Positions 16,181-24,542 are shown, numbered from the stretch's first letter. The stretch: 64,000 nt of DNA from CAZICM01 sp964537685 (GCA_964537685.1 CAZICM010000014.1:1-64000), one strand, 5' to 3'. The notes: generated by a model from the sequence alone, not told the origin. Translations and numbers: made by a program.

Positions 16181-19033
16181 TCACGGAAAGAATGGGTCTG
16201 GAGGTTTTTGGACCGCAGGCGCAGGATTTGGTGAATAGGGGGCGCGCGCGGTTTCGGGTGCAGGGTACGATGAATCTGGGGAGAGTCCAGGCGGATTCTC
16301 AGTGTGTTGAGACGCGGGAAGGAGGGCTGGTGACTCGCCCGATGGCGAAGAGCCGGACAGCTCTGGGTCTGATACGGAGCGGAGGGCATGGTAAAGCACG
16401 GCTTCTTCAAGGGTCAGCCAATCTTCTCGCAAGGGGAGGCCATGAAGGACATTGAGAATGGTCCTGATATCAGGTCTAAGGATATGCACTGCCGATTTAT
16501 TGATAGGATGGCACTTCAATATCTCACAATGTTTTCGTAGTTCTTCCGCTACTCGCGCGGTGGCCACCTTCCATTCTTTTATCGTAACAAAAGGATGGGA
16601 GGATAGTGGTGTGAACCCGTCCTTTGACGCTGTTTCTGTGAGATGTTGGGCAATGTGTTCACCAAGGTGGGGATTCACCATTGCTAATGCCAATGGTCTT
16701 AACAACTGATGCTCCATTCGTTTGGCTCGGGTTTGCGCTATCTTTCGATGGTGAGGGGCAAATAGCATTTCGATATTTTGGTAAGTTTGAGAAGCTGGAG
16801 AAGCAAGATTTTCCTTCCGAGGCATAATCCAGTTGAAAACGACGTCGGGAAGTCCGATCTCTGGGGCCAGCAAACAGCCCAGCCCAACAAGCCAAGAGTT
16901 GATTTCATCCCGTTGTATACGGCTACTTGATACTCCTGGGCTGGGGGGTCGTAGATTGGTAATGCGTTTAAAAAGAGCTTGTCCTGGCTCCCAATCCAGT
17001 TGATCGGCCTTTGCCAAAATGGTTTTCCAGCGCTGTGGGGCTTGCGGCTCTCCGTCTCGAAGCCAGGCTATAAGCTCTTCGTCGTTTTTCATGTTTTCAA
17101 GTCCAGCCCCGGAAAGCACGTCCAACCCCGCGGCTATCCAGGCATAACCCATGAGGGCGATTTGAATGGAGGAATTAACTTGTTCGCTGGCTGCTTTTTC
17201 GAATTCCAGCACGCGACGTTTAATGAAATTCCATCGACCCGCGAAGCGATCTGCAGACCAGAAGGTTTCCCAAACATCACCAAACCATGGAATGGATATC
17301 GGCTCGCTTCCTGAATCTTCCCATTCTGTGATGGCTCTTTCACGGAGGGCCTTATCTTCCACCATATTCTCAACGATGCCCGATTCTGTGAGTACCATGA
17401 TGTCCCGAAGCGCTATTAATGCTGCAATGGTTCGTCGGCTGATGGCTTGCGGGCGGGCCATGGAACTTTTTGCAGTCCTTCGGAGCGGGCGGGTGTCAAC
17501 GCGCATCTCCCAGTGAAGAAGCCGACGAATCTTTACACCATATCTCGCAATAGGCCAAGAATTATAACTAGGATTGACATAAAACATCCTCCCTCTGGAT
17601 AGACTTCTTCGGAGCTGGATGTTAGAGGTCGAGATATCCCATTCATCGCTGAGCGGATCGTAAGTCACACTATTGAGCAAGGCGTGTTTTGCACTGGATG
17701 AGAGGGCGGGCTCCTCCATGGTGGCTCTGCGGAACTCGCGCGCCAGTAGGGCAATGAGTTTGCGGGGCTTTTGAGAATGCTCCGTGTTATTTTGCTGATC
17801 TGAAGTGGGACTGATACGGCTTATGGCTTGCCAGAGATCGAGCACGGTTCGGGCTGGGGATGCAAAAAGCTCGGCACCATGAAAGGCCAGCATGGGCTGT
17901 TTATCCGATGAAAGCTGTGGGCTTTTTACCAAGAAAAAATCGCGCAGCGAATAGCCCCCATGAGTGACACTATGGGTCGTCGCTAATGAAGAAATCTTTA
18001 TGTCCTCAAGAAGTGTTTCTAAGGTTTTGTTATTCGGGGTTGGCTTGAAGTTGGCCGCTTCACGCGCTGTCAGCGAACCCAAATAAATCCTATGTGCGGG
18101 AGGGACCATTTTCCGCAGGGCTTGTGCTGCTATCTCGCTGGCCGATGTATGCACGAACCCATCGGTGTATTGACCGCTGCGAAAGGTCCATTTGGAGATT
18201 TCGTTGATGCCTCCTGCTACCTTGGCGCCGAACATGTCTTGGGCGATCTCGAGATCTCCCAGCATGACGGTGAACAGTCCAGGAATGGGTAGCGTTCGCA
18301 ACAACCTAAGTATCTCGACAGCATGGGCGGGGTCCAGATCAAAATCGTCGATCACTAGCACGAATAATTGGCGCTGCTTCCCTTCGAAACGGGCCAGGCG
18401 CCTCAGAAGCTGACGCATACGTTTTGGGAAATTTACGCGCGCTTCCTCTGTTCGGATGGCTTCCGCGACATAATTGTCTGTTTCCAAGGAAGCTCGGCGA
18501 AGCGCCAGATTGCTATCCCATGCAAGAGTTGCGTCTCGTCGAAGGCGCGCCAGCTCCACCATAGGATCTCCTTGACCACCTTTGGGAGTGGATGCGTCGC
18601 CTCCGCCAAGGGCTTGCTCAAGCCGGACCAATACGGCGGCCAGGAAGCTCGTTGGGGTGGGAAGTGGATCGAGGTCGATCGGATTTAACCAAACCAGATG
18701 CGTGGCAAATTCAGCGAGGGTGGCTCGAAGTTCTTTGTGTGGACTGAAACGGTCATTGGGCAAGGTTTCGTTTATCGATGAGGCTTCGCTAATGATAGAC
18801 AGCACCACGCTTGTCTTTCCCGAACCTCGTGGACCTGATAGAAAGGCCACGCGGGCATTGCGTTGCTGATCGATCCATTCGGGCAAATCCGGGTTCTGTT
18901 GATTTCGGTGGTTGTCAGCCTCGAAGGCGGCTCCTAACAATTGAACTAGAGAAGCAGCCGCATCAATTTGGCTTGGATGGAGTTCATCAAATCGAAAACC
19001 CCTTGCTTCGGGACGCAAACGCAGGCTTGTCAT
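16181..19033 (-). CDS. rdrA: RADAR ATPase RdrA
   Basis: A 950-residue AAA-type ATPase. ATG 19033 is preceded by AAAGGAGTG, a good ribosome-binding site; the frame is open further upstream (19174) but with non-protein-like sequence. Walker A is GPRGSGKT (67-74) and Walker B LFVLVIDDFDL (about 223-233), followed by a sensor-like FTVMLGDLE. The remaining roughly 680 residues are a large helical region, ending in a Pro/Ser-rich disordered tail of about 60 residues. Size, ATPase-first order and the downstream RdrB-like deaminase together identify RADAR. RdrA assembles as a ring that docks on RdrB in published structures. An STAND- or KAP-type NTPase is the alternative reading; the partner gene argues for RdrA. 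The DNA is less GC-rich than most of the window. Confidence 0.85.
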   Translation of the reverse strand: MTSLRLRPEARGFRFDELHPSQIDAAASLVQLLGAAFEADNHRNQQNPDLPEWIDQQRNARVAFLSGPRGSGKTSVVLSIISEASSINETLPNDRFSPHKELRATLAEFATHLVWLNPIDLDPLPTPTSFLAAVLVRLEQALGGGDASTPKGGQGDPMVELARLRRDATLAWDSNLALRRASLETDNYVAEAIRTEEARVNFPKRMRQLLRRLARFEGKQRQLFVLVIDDFDLDPAHAVEILRLLRTLPIPGLFTVMLGDLEIAQDMFGAKVAGGINEISKWTFRSGQYTDGFVHTSASEIAAQALRKMVPPAHRIYLGSLTAREAANFKPTPNNKTLETLLEDIKISSLATTHSVTHGGYSLRDFFLVKSPQLSSDKQPMLAFHGAELFASPARTVLDLWQAISRISPTSDQQNNTEHSQKPRKLIALLAREFRRATMEEPALSSSAKHALLNSVTYDPLSDEWDISTSNIQLRRSLSRGRMFYVNPSYNSWPIARYGVKIRRLLHWEMRVDTRPLRRTAKSSMARPQAISRRTIAALIALRDIMVLTESGIVENMVEDKALRERAITEWEDSGSEPISIPWFGDVWETFWSADRFAGRWNFIKRRVLEFEKAASEQVNSSIQIALMGYAWIAAGLDVLSGAGLENMKNDEELIAWLRDGEPQAPQRWKTILAKADQLDWEPGQALFKRITNLRPPSPGVSSSRIQRDEINSWLVGLGCLLAPEIGLPDVVFNWIMPRKENLASPASQTYQNIEMLFAPHHRKIAQTRAKRMEHQLLRPLALAMVNPHLGEHIAQHLTETASKDGFTPLSSHPFVTIKEWKVATARVAEELRKHCEILKCHPINKSAVHILRPDIRTILNVLHGLPLREDWLTLEEAVLYHALRSVSDPELSGSSPSGESPALLPASQHTENPPGLSPDSSYPAPETARAPYSPNPAPAVQKPPDPFFP

Positions 19034-19072
19034 GACACTCCTTTGGTTTACGAATGGGCGACGAAAAAAGAC

Positions 19073-19091
19073 GTTGGAATCGCTTTCCAAC
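19073..19091 (-). promoter_or_regulatory. Hairpin in the predicted rdrA leader
   Basis: Perfect 7-base arms GTTGGAA/TTCCAAC with a 5-base loop, about 40 bases upstream of the rdrA start codon and inside the predicted leader. It could affect translation or bind a regulator. Small hairpins also arise by chance. Confidence 0.35.
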
Positions 19092-19106
19092 TCAACATGT
19101 TTTGTC

Positions 19107-19135
19107 CATGTAAGCGAAGAAAATGGAGAGGTCAA
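19107..19135 (-). promoter_or_regulatory. Candidate promoter for rdrA-rdrB
   Basis: On the minus strand, TTGACC (19135-19130) is separated by 17 bases from TACATG (19112-19107). The -35 is good and the -10 weak. It would give a leader of about 65-70 bases containing the hairpin at 19073-19091. Confidence 0.35.
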
Positions 19136-19219
19136 GTTAATTGTTTTCTGTTTATCAATTGCAGGGAGGCACAAATCCCTTTGGTGAGTTGCCTACCCAA
19201 AGTCAAGTCTTTTTGGTCA

Positions 19220-19248
19220 TTGACACCTGCCAGATGGGGATGTAGATA
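19220..19248 (+). promoter_or_regulatory. Candidate promoter for the DUF6544-like gene
   Basis: A consensus -35 TTGACA (19220-19225), 17-base spacer, then TAGATA (19243-19248). The start codon at 19268 would give a leader of only about 12-14 bases, which still holds the GGAG ribosome-binding site. Confidence 0.4.
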
Positions 19249-19267
19249 TCGGCGCCTGGAGCCTAAA

Positions 19268-20017
19268 ATGCTAAATCAAGACCTAAGCCTCGAAGATCTA
19301 TGGGCGGGGACCGAGCCCGGGCGGGATGTGTTCAAGCCCGAAGCCTTTGCGCATCTGCCCGAGCCTGCCAGGCGATATCTTGAGCATGCTATTGCTCCTG
19401 GATCCATCTTGGCCAATGCCGTGCGTTTGCGGATGCATGGCGAAATTAAACTCGGCAATTGGTTTCCTTTTGAGGCCGAACAGGTGATTTCCCTAAGCAG
19501 GGGAATGATTTGGGCCGCTACCGTCAAGATGTTTGGCCTGCCTGTGAAGGGGTCCGACCGCTTTATCGATGGGGAAGGGGGGATGAAATGGAAATTGCTG
19601 GGACTTATTCCCATGGTGACGGCGGCTGGGCCCGATATTTCACGCTCCGCGGCTGGCCGGGTGCAAGCGGAATGCATTTGGCTTCCCTCGGCGCTTTGCG
19701 ACAGTCATGTGCAGTGGACGGCTGCCAACGCGGCGCATCCTCATGCGGGGTTTACGCTTCAAGGCTATGAGGCCAGCCTGGATTTATCGGTCGATACATC
19801 GGGCCGCGTACATACCGTTAAACTCGCTCGCTGGGGGAATCCCGAAAAAGAAGCCTTTCACGAGGTCGATTTTGGGGGTGTGATGGAGGAGGAAAGGGCT
19901 TTTGGGGGCTATACCCTTCCATCGAAGGTACGCATCGGATGGTACTTTGGAAGCGAGCGTTTTGACACCGAAGGCGAGTTTTTCCGGGGCGTGGTCGATG
20001 AGGCTATTTTCCGCTAG
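19268..20017 (+). CDS. DUF6544-like protein (249 aa)
   Basis: The N-terminal LEDLWAGTEPGRDVFKPEAF, then LPEPARRYLEHAIAPGSILANAVRLRMHGEI, is typical of proteins annotated DUF6544 (DUF6920), which have no established function. A repeated beta-rich pattern follows (GMIWAATVKMFGLPVKGSDRFIDGEG, SAAGRVQAECIWLPSALC). No signal peptide is seen. ATG 19268 is preceded by GGAG at a suitable distance; the frame is open upstream to 18968, but that part overlaps rdrA antisense and is not protein-like. The next gene starts 15 bases downstream, so the two probably form an operon, divergent from rdrA. Confidence 0.75.
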   Translation: MLNQDLSLEDLWAGTEPGRDVFKPEAFAHLPEPARRYLEHAIAPGSILANAVRLRMHGEIKLGNWFPFEAEQVISLSRGMIWAATVKMFGLPVKGSDRFIDGEGGMKWKLLGLIPMVTAAGPDISRSAAGRVQAECIWLPSALCDSHVQWTAANAAHPHAGFTLQGYEASLDLSVDTSGRVHTVKLARWGNPEKEAFHEVDFGGVMEEERAFGGYTLPSKVRIGWYFGSERFDTEGEFFRGVVDEAIFR

Positions 20018-20032
20018 ATCCAGGGAACACCG

Positions 20033-20404
20033 ATGAGCAAGTTTCAACAATTTTGTGCGATGTTTGGTCTGCATCCCCTGGTCGCCTTTGGGATGATCGC
20101 GGTGGATATGATGCTCTTTGGGGCCGAAGGCGTTACAGTCGGCGTGTCCTGGCCTATTTCTGTGGCGGTTGGGGCTGTCTTGACCGTGCCTTGCATTCTG
20201 ATTCAAAAATATGGAATGAAAGAGCATTGGGGGCTTGCGATAGGAAAGGGAATGCTCATTGGTGTTCTAACGGCCATTCCAACGCCGATTCCATCGGTAT
20301 TTTCGCTGGTTGGCGGCGGGCTGGGCACGGCCGCCCTTCTTTCGGGGGCTTCAAAGGAAAAGTCCAAGGAAGAAGGCGCGGATATTCAAGTGAAGGCCAA
20401 ATAA
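20033..20404 (+). CDS. Small membrane protein (123 aa), unknown
   Basis: Three hydrophobic segments are visible (about residues 12-33, 38-58 and 68-103), with a Lys/Glu-rich cytosol-type C-terminus (KEKSKEEGADIQVKAK). I do not recognise a family; the size and layout resemble small integral membrane proteins. It is 15 bases behind the DUF6544-like gene and likely cotranscribed. Its neighbourhood beside RADAR raises the possibility of an accessory membrane component, but it is on the opposite strand and nothing in its sequence shows this. Confidence 0.65.
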   Translation: MSKFQQFCAMFGLHPLVAFGMIAVDMMLFGAEGVTVGVSWPISVAVGAVLTVPCILIQKYGMKEHWGLAIGKGMLIGVLTAIPTPIPSVFSLVGGGLGTAALLSGASKEKSKEEGADIQVKAK

Positions 20405-20482
20405 TCAAGACACCCACTCTTGTGCGCGACACATCCATCTTCCTCTTGCGGCCGGCATGTCTTTCGCATAAGAACAGCGTTT

Positions 20483-21724
20483 ATGCTGGACATCCTAACG
20501 ACTCGTTTGCGCTTGATTTGGGGCATTTCGATCCCACTGGCCATCGGCGCCTGCGGATTGGATCAGGGCGGGCTTTGTGCCGGCGATGACGGACCGTGCT
20601 CGGCTCAGTTGACCTGTGAACAGACGGGCACCTGTCTGCCAGAATGCATGCCTGGATGGGTTCGGTGTGGCGATATTTGCACAGATCCGATGTCGGATGC
20701 GAATTTTTGCGGAGCCAAGGACAACTGCCAAGGCGCAAACGCGGGGGTGGTTTGCACAGAGGGAGGGGTTTGCGTTGAAGGAGCGTGTTCGGCGGCATGT
20801 CCAGCGGGACAAGTGAAGTGCGGTCTTTCTTGCGTGAATACGGCCACCAGCCCCGTTCATTGTGGCGGCTGCGATATGGCGTGTCCCTTAGATCCTGTGG
20901 GAGGGTCTTATGCGTGTGAAGACAGCCAGTGCGTGTTTTATTGTTTTCCTGGGCTAAGGGATAGCAACAATTATCCGCTCGACGGTTGCGAGAATCATGA
21001 CGACATGATTTTTTGGCTGGATGCAAGCACTGTGGTGAACAAAAAAGACGGAGATTTCGTTGACGTTTGGAATGATCGCTCGGGGTGGGGCAGGGATGCG
21101 GTTCAAAACATGGCTGGCAACCGGCCGAAGTATAGGGCTAATATTATTGGCGGAAAGCCTGCTGTTGGCTTTAATTCGGGCCAAAAACAATTTATGGAAG
21201 TCCCTTTGATAACGTTATTCGAGAACGGATCGGCCGAGTTGACGATAGGCGTGGTTTTTCGGGCTGCGACGCCAAATACCCGGGGATTTTTGCTATCGCA
21301 TTGGCAAAGCGCGTGTTCATCCGAGCTAAATCTTGGTTATCATGTGAGCATGCAGAACCGGCCAAATCTGGGTATACGAACCGAATGCGGGGGAGCGACG
21401 GTGATGCAGGAGAATATAGGCCAAGACACTTGGTACAGGGCTGTATTTACGGTTCATGGAACGGGGTCTGCGCCGGTGAATGTTAGAATGACCAAGAACG
21501 GAGTCGAGCAAACATTGGTAAGCGAAGATGGAGGCTGGGCATCGGCAGGTATGTATGGAATTGGCATTGCAAACGCCGTTATTGGGGCGCGGTGGGCAGG
21601 TAACCAGCATATAGGATTTAATAACGGTTTGATTGCCGAGATGCTCGTGATACGGAGGGCAATTAACACGAAAGAGCAAGAGATTTTAAATAAGTATTGG
21701 ATCAATAAATACGGGGTCTTTTAA
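20483..21724 (+). CDS. Lipoprotein with Cys-rich region and LamG-like C-terminal domain
   Basis: A 413-residue exported lipoprotein: the ATG at 20483 begins a signal peptide with lipobox AIGAC (Cys24). Residues about 25-175 are Cys-rich (CMPGWVRCGDICTDP, CPAGQVKCGLSCVN), like the Cys-rich adhesion-type regions of many myxobacterial surface proteins. From about 180 a concanavalin/LamG-like beta-sandwich follows (DDMIFWLDASTVVN, FVDVWNDRSGWGRDA, YRAVFTVHGTG, LIAEMLVIRRAI). The pattern DDMIFWLDAS then WNDRSG is common in carbohydrate-binding LamG-like modules. It is probably a surface protein binding sugar or another ligand; no enzyme active site is seen. Confidence 0.8.
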   Translation: MLDILTTRLRLIWGISIPLAIGACGLDQGGLCAGDDGPCSAQLTCEQTGTCLPECMPGWVRCGDICTDPMSDANFCGAKDNCQGANAGVVCTEGGVCVEGACSAACPAGQVKCGLSCVNTATSPVHCGGCDMACPLDPVGGSYACEDSQCVFYCFPGLRDSNNYPLDGCENHDDMIFWLDASTVVNKKDGDFVDVWNDRSGWGRDAVQNMAGNRPKYRANIIGGKPAVGFNSGQKQFMEVPLITLFENGSAELTIGVVFRAATPNTRGFLLSHWQSACSSELNLGYHVSMQNRPNLGIRTECGGATVMQENIGQDTWYRAVFTVHGTGSAPVNVRMTKNGVEQTLVSEDGGWASAGMYGIGIANAVIGARWAGNQHIGFNNGLIAEMLVIRRAINTKEQEILNKYWINKYGVF

Positions 21725-21735
21725 AGAGTTTGCCT

Positions 21736-22395
21736 ATGAAACGCATACTTCGTTTCTGTTTTGATTACATATCACCTTATGCCTATCTCGGCTGGACCCA
21801 AATGGAATCTTTGGCTGCCCGGCATGCGTGTGATCTAGAGCCGGTGCCTGTATTGTTCGCGGGTTTGCTCAATGCTCACGGCACCCGCGGCCCCGCCGAA
21901 GTGCCCGCGAGACGGCGTTACTTATTGAAGGATGTCATCCGCATCGCCTATCAGTTTAAAGTACCTATCCAAGTGCCGTTTTCTCATCCATTTAACCCGC
22001 TTTTGCCCCTTCGCCTATCATCTCTGCCCGAGCTATCCCCTGCTTCGCGTATTGCATTGGTAGGAGCCTTGTATAACGCAACATGGGTTCAGCGCAAGGA
22101 TGTGAGCGATGCCGGCGTGGTGGGGGAAGTCGTGGAAAGCATTGGCCTTTCTAAGGATCTTGTGCATCGGGCAGACGCATCCGAAGTGAAAGCGAGGCTA
22201 AAAGTTCAGACGGAACAGGCGATTGAAGCGGGTGTGTTTGGTGTACCCACCGTGATTGTCGAGGGCGAGCTGTTTTGGGGGACGGATTCAATTCCGCATT
22301 TAGAGCGGTTTCTGGAAGGCCGGGATCCTGTGCCTTCCAATGTGGTGCAATTGTGGGAACACCTGCCTGCCACGGCAATGCGAAAAAATATTTAA
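21736..22395 (+). CDS. 2-hydroxychromene-2-carboxylate isomerase-like (kappa-GST/DsbA fold)
   Basis: A 219-residue protein starting MKRILRFCFDYISPYAYLGW, the thioredoxin-fold opening of the kappa-class GST / 2-hydroxychromene-2-carboxylate isomerase family; the Ser of SPYAYL is the catalytic-type residue. The cis-Pro motif GVFGVPTVIVEGELFWGTDSI, near residues 170-190, is also diagnostic. In naphthalene degradation this family isomerises a chromene acid with glutathione; here no degradation genes are nearby, so the substrate is unknown. A TTG two codons upstream is possible, but the ATG is favoured. The gene ends 13 bases from the convergent gene at 22409. Confidence 0.85.
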   Translation: MKRILRFCFDYISPYAYLGWTQMESLAARHACDLEPVPVLFAGLLNAHGTRGPAEVPARRRYLLKDVIRIAYQFKVPIQVPFSHPFNPLLPLRLSSLPELSPASRIALVGALYNATWVQRKDVSDAGVVGEVVESIGLSKDLVHRADASEVKARLKVQTEQAIEAGVFGVPTVIVEGELFWGTDSIPHLERFLEGRDPVPSNVVQLWEHLPATAMRKNI

Positions 22396-22408
22396 CTTAT
22401 AGAATCAA

Positions 22409-22858
22409 TTATAAAAACTCCCGGCTCATCCGGTGCGCTATCTCAGGATTGTGGATGGCTTGTTGGGTCCAATGGCGATGCGCGTTGAGAAATTCCTCCA
22501 GTGTTGTTTGATATTGAGATAATATCGATGTTGTAGACTTGCCTTGTTTTAGTCCTTTGGCAATATCCAGGTAAACATCTAAAGAGAGGACTGTTTCCGT
22601 GGGCAGGGTTGTTTGTTGGGCGGCGGTGAAAGCCTGAGCAAAATTGGCCAACAGGGGAGGAATCGCTTGCCCTTCCCGGTCATCCCCGATGTCGCAATCC
22701 GAAAGGCGTGTTTGCCAAGCCTCATCAAGCCTTTCCCATTGATCTTCATTCAGCCCATGCGCTGCGAGCACGGAAGCCCGCTCTTCGGAATGGGTGGCTC
22801 GTGACAAGAGCACACAAAGCTGAGCGTAGGCGCTCACATCGCGCTCAAGATCGGCCAT
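22409..22858 (-). CDS. Helical protein with two copies of a Trp-containing ~60-aa motif
   Basis: A 149-residue soluble protein with no recognised family. It contains two loosely similar helical units: YAQLCVLLSR, VLAAHGLNEDQWERLDEAW near the N-terminus, and YLDIAKGLKQ, ILSQYQTTLEEFLNAHRHW near the C-terminus. The same pattern (short helix, Val-Leu-x3-Gly-Leu, then Trp about 10 residues later) recurs at both ends of the protein at 44500-46026, which sits beside a DUF6484-like gene. The shared motif suggests a common protein family, possibly linked to a secretion apparatus; this is inference. Confidence 0.7.
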   Translation of the reverse strand: MADLERDVSAYAQLCVLLSRATHSEERASVLAAHGLNEDQWERLDEAWQTRLSDCDIGDDREGQAIPPLLANFAQAFTAAQQTTLPTETVLSLDVYLDIAKGLKQGKSTTSILSQYQTTLEEFLNAHRHWTQQAIHNPEIAHRMSREFL

Positions 22859-22914
22859 GACTGCCCACGCTATGCAAAAGGGGCGGCTGCGGGTAGAGAA
22901 AGAAGCTGTCCTCT

Positions 22915-23601
22915 ATGAGCTCCTCTGCGCTTATCTCTGCTTCGTCCCCGGGTGCCTCTGAACACGAACGGCCGGCTGCTGTCCGTCCTGTGACATGCCA
23001 GATGTTTGAAACGCCGCTGATTGAGCGGTTTTCGCGTATTCATCCGGCAACGCCCTTTGTGTTTTGGCTGCCGGTGCTGGGCTATTTGGCCTACCGCGCG
23101 GTTCAGCATGGCGTGAGCGCGGGAACGGGCGTTGGATTGTTTTTCGCCGGGCTGCTTTTGTGGACGCTCGCGGAGTATGTGCTGCACCGCTACCTGTTTC
23201 ATTATGTCGGGCCGCGTTTATGGCAGCGCCGCATGCATTTTGTACTGCATGGCGTACACCACGATTTTCCGCAGGACGCGACGCGGCTGGTGATGCCGCT
23301 TGGAGCGAGCATTCCAATGGGCGTCACCTTTTATTTTGCGTTTCAGCTCATCTTTGGGACGACGCTGGTTGACCCGCTATTTGTGGGATTTGGCCTTGGC
23401 TATCTCGCCTACGATGGAATGCACTACGCGATTCACCACTTCCGCATGAGCTCGCGCATTGGCCGCTGGATTAAGCGCCATCACATGGTGCATCACCACA
23501 CAGGCTCAAACACGCGCTGGGGCGTGTCTTCTCCGCTCTGGGATTGGGTCTTTGGGACGATGAAGGGCGGGGAAAACGAGCAGGGAACGGCTTCCCGCTA
23601 G
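22915..23601 (+). CDS. Sterol desaturase / fatty acid 2-hydroxylase family membrane protein
   Basis: A 228-residue di-iron membrane enzyme. Histidine motifs of the fatty-acid-hydroxylase superfamily are all present: HRYLFH, HFVLHGVHHDFP, HYAIHH and HHMVHHHTG. Hydrophobic segments flank them (FVFWLPVLGYLAYRAV, GLFFAGLLLWTLAEYVL, SIPMGVTFYFAFQLIFG). The arrangement matches FA2H-type hydroxylases, which add a 2-hydroxyl group to long-chain fatty acids of sphingolipids; 2-hydroxy fatty acids and sphingolipids do occur in several myxobacteria. The cytochrome b5 domain of eukaryotic FA2H is absent. The 3' end overlaps the convergent 96-aa gene by four bases (CTAG). Confidence 0.9.
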   Translation: MSSSALISASSPGASEHERPAAVRPVTCQMFETPLIERFSRIHPATPFVFWLPVLGYLAYRAVQHGVSAGTGVGLFFAGLLLWTLAEYVLHRYLFHYVGPRLWQRRMHFVLHGVHHDFPQDATRLVMPLGASIPMGVTFYFAFQLIFGTTLVDPLFVGFGLGYLAYDGMHYAIHHFRMSSRIGRWIKRHHMVHHHTGSNTRWGVSSPLWDWVFGTMKGGENEQGTASR

Positions 23602-23888
23602 CCCGGACTTTGCTCGGTGCTTGCGTTTGAGCCCGGGCTTGAAGCGGCGGGCTCGCTGAGTTTGCGGAGCGCGCCGCCATAGAAGCTGCGGAGCGTATTC
23701 CGGCTGCAGAAGTTGCACAGCCAGGCGATATCGAAGCGCTCTTCTCCCGCGTGAATGCTGTGAGCAGGGGCGGACTCGCGCACGCCCATCCGCGAGGCGT
23801 ATCCGGCGAGCACATGGCGCTGTTGATCGAGCTCGGCGGAGAGCTGGGCTTGGCACTCGCAGCGTGAAGTAACGAGGTATCGGCTCAT
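23598..23888 (-). CDS. Small Cys-containing hypothetical protein (96 aa)
   Basis: No family recognised. Two Cys pairs, SRCECQ near the start and WLCNFCSRNT near residues 57-66, could hold a metal ion, though the spacing is not a classical zinc ribbon. The C-terminal 20 residues are low complexity (SSPGSNASTEQSPG). Coding is supported by a clean start and by the four-base stop overlap with the hydroxylase, a pattern seen for other real genes in this window. Confidence is limited by the size. Confidence 0.55.
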   Translation of the reverse strand: MSRYLVTSRCECQAQLSAELDQQRHVLAGYASRMGVRESAPAHSIHAGEERFDIAWLCNFCSRNTLRSFYGGALRKLSEPAASSPGSNASTEQSPG

Positions 23889-24086
23889 GGCGCGCCTACT
23901 CTAATTCGGGTCGGCCAAAAACGTAAACGACGCGGGCGACAAAAAAATAGGCGAGTCAAATCTTGCCGGAATGATTCGCGCTATCCGCGGGTTCATGGAA
24001 CCGGTGACACGGACCAAACGTGAATGGTAGGCTCGAAATTGCCCGCCGTTTGCCCTTTTCACTCCAGCGCTGCGAAGGAGGAAATG

Positions 24087-24542
24087 ATGGCTGTAGTAGG
24101 TCGTGAGTTAGGAAGCTCCACAGCCTTTCGTGACTCGATGCTTCCCCGCCGTTTATGGCGATTTTTGCTGGCGCACGATCTTAAAGCGCCAATGTGCAGG
24201 CCGCTCGTGGCGAAGGTGGAGAAGGCGCTTGGGCTTGTGGATGTGGTGAGTGCTTCGTCGGTGGACGAGGCAGTGGAAGAGCTTTCCGAGGGCAATTTTG
24301 ACGCGTGTTTTGTTTGTTTGAACCTGCCGCCCGTGCCGAATGGGACGGCGAGGCTTGCGGGCAAGATGATAAGCGAGGGGTTTCCTGTCGTTCTTGTGAC
24401 GAGGAGCCTGCGCTGGCTACCGCCGAATGCGACGCATTTGCGGGGTGTGCCCTGGATTTCCCCGGATGCGGCGCCTCATGAAGTGCTGCGGGTGATGAAG
24501 ACGGCGATGTCAGATGTCGATTTCACTTCGCAAGCGATCTGA
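24087..24542 (+). CDS. Degenerate receiver-like protein (151 aa)
   Basis: The start is set by GGAGG at 24077-24081, five bases before the ATG at 24087; another ATG immediately precedes it. The C-terminal 120 residues follow the alternating pattern of a response-regulator receiver: VDVVSASSVDEAVEELSEG, then DACFVCLNLPPVPNG, then FPVVLVTRSL, then VPWISPDAAPHEVLRVMKTA. The strand where the phospho-acceptor Asp normally sits reads FVCLNLPP, so the Asp is missing and phosphorylation is unlikely. It may act as a phosphorylation-independent pseudo-receiver. The 3' end overlaps the convergent lipoprotein gene by 20 bases. Confidence 0.65.
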   Translation: MAVVGRELGSSTAFRDSMLPRRLWRFLLAHDLKAPMCRPLVAKVEKALGLVDVVSASSVDEAVEELSEGNFDACFVCLNLPPVPNGTARLAGKMISEGFPVVLVTRSLRWLPPNATHLRGVPWISPDAAPHEVLRVMKTAMSDVDFTSQAI

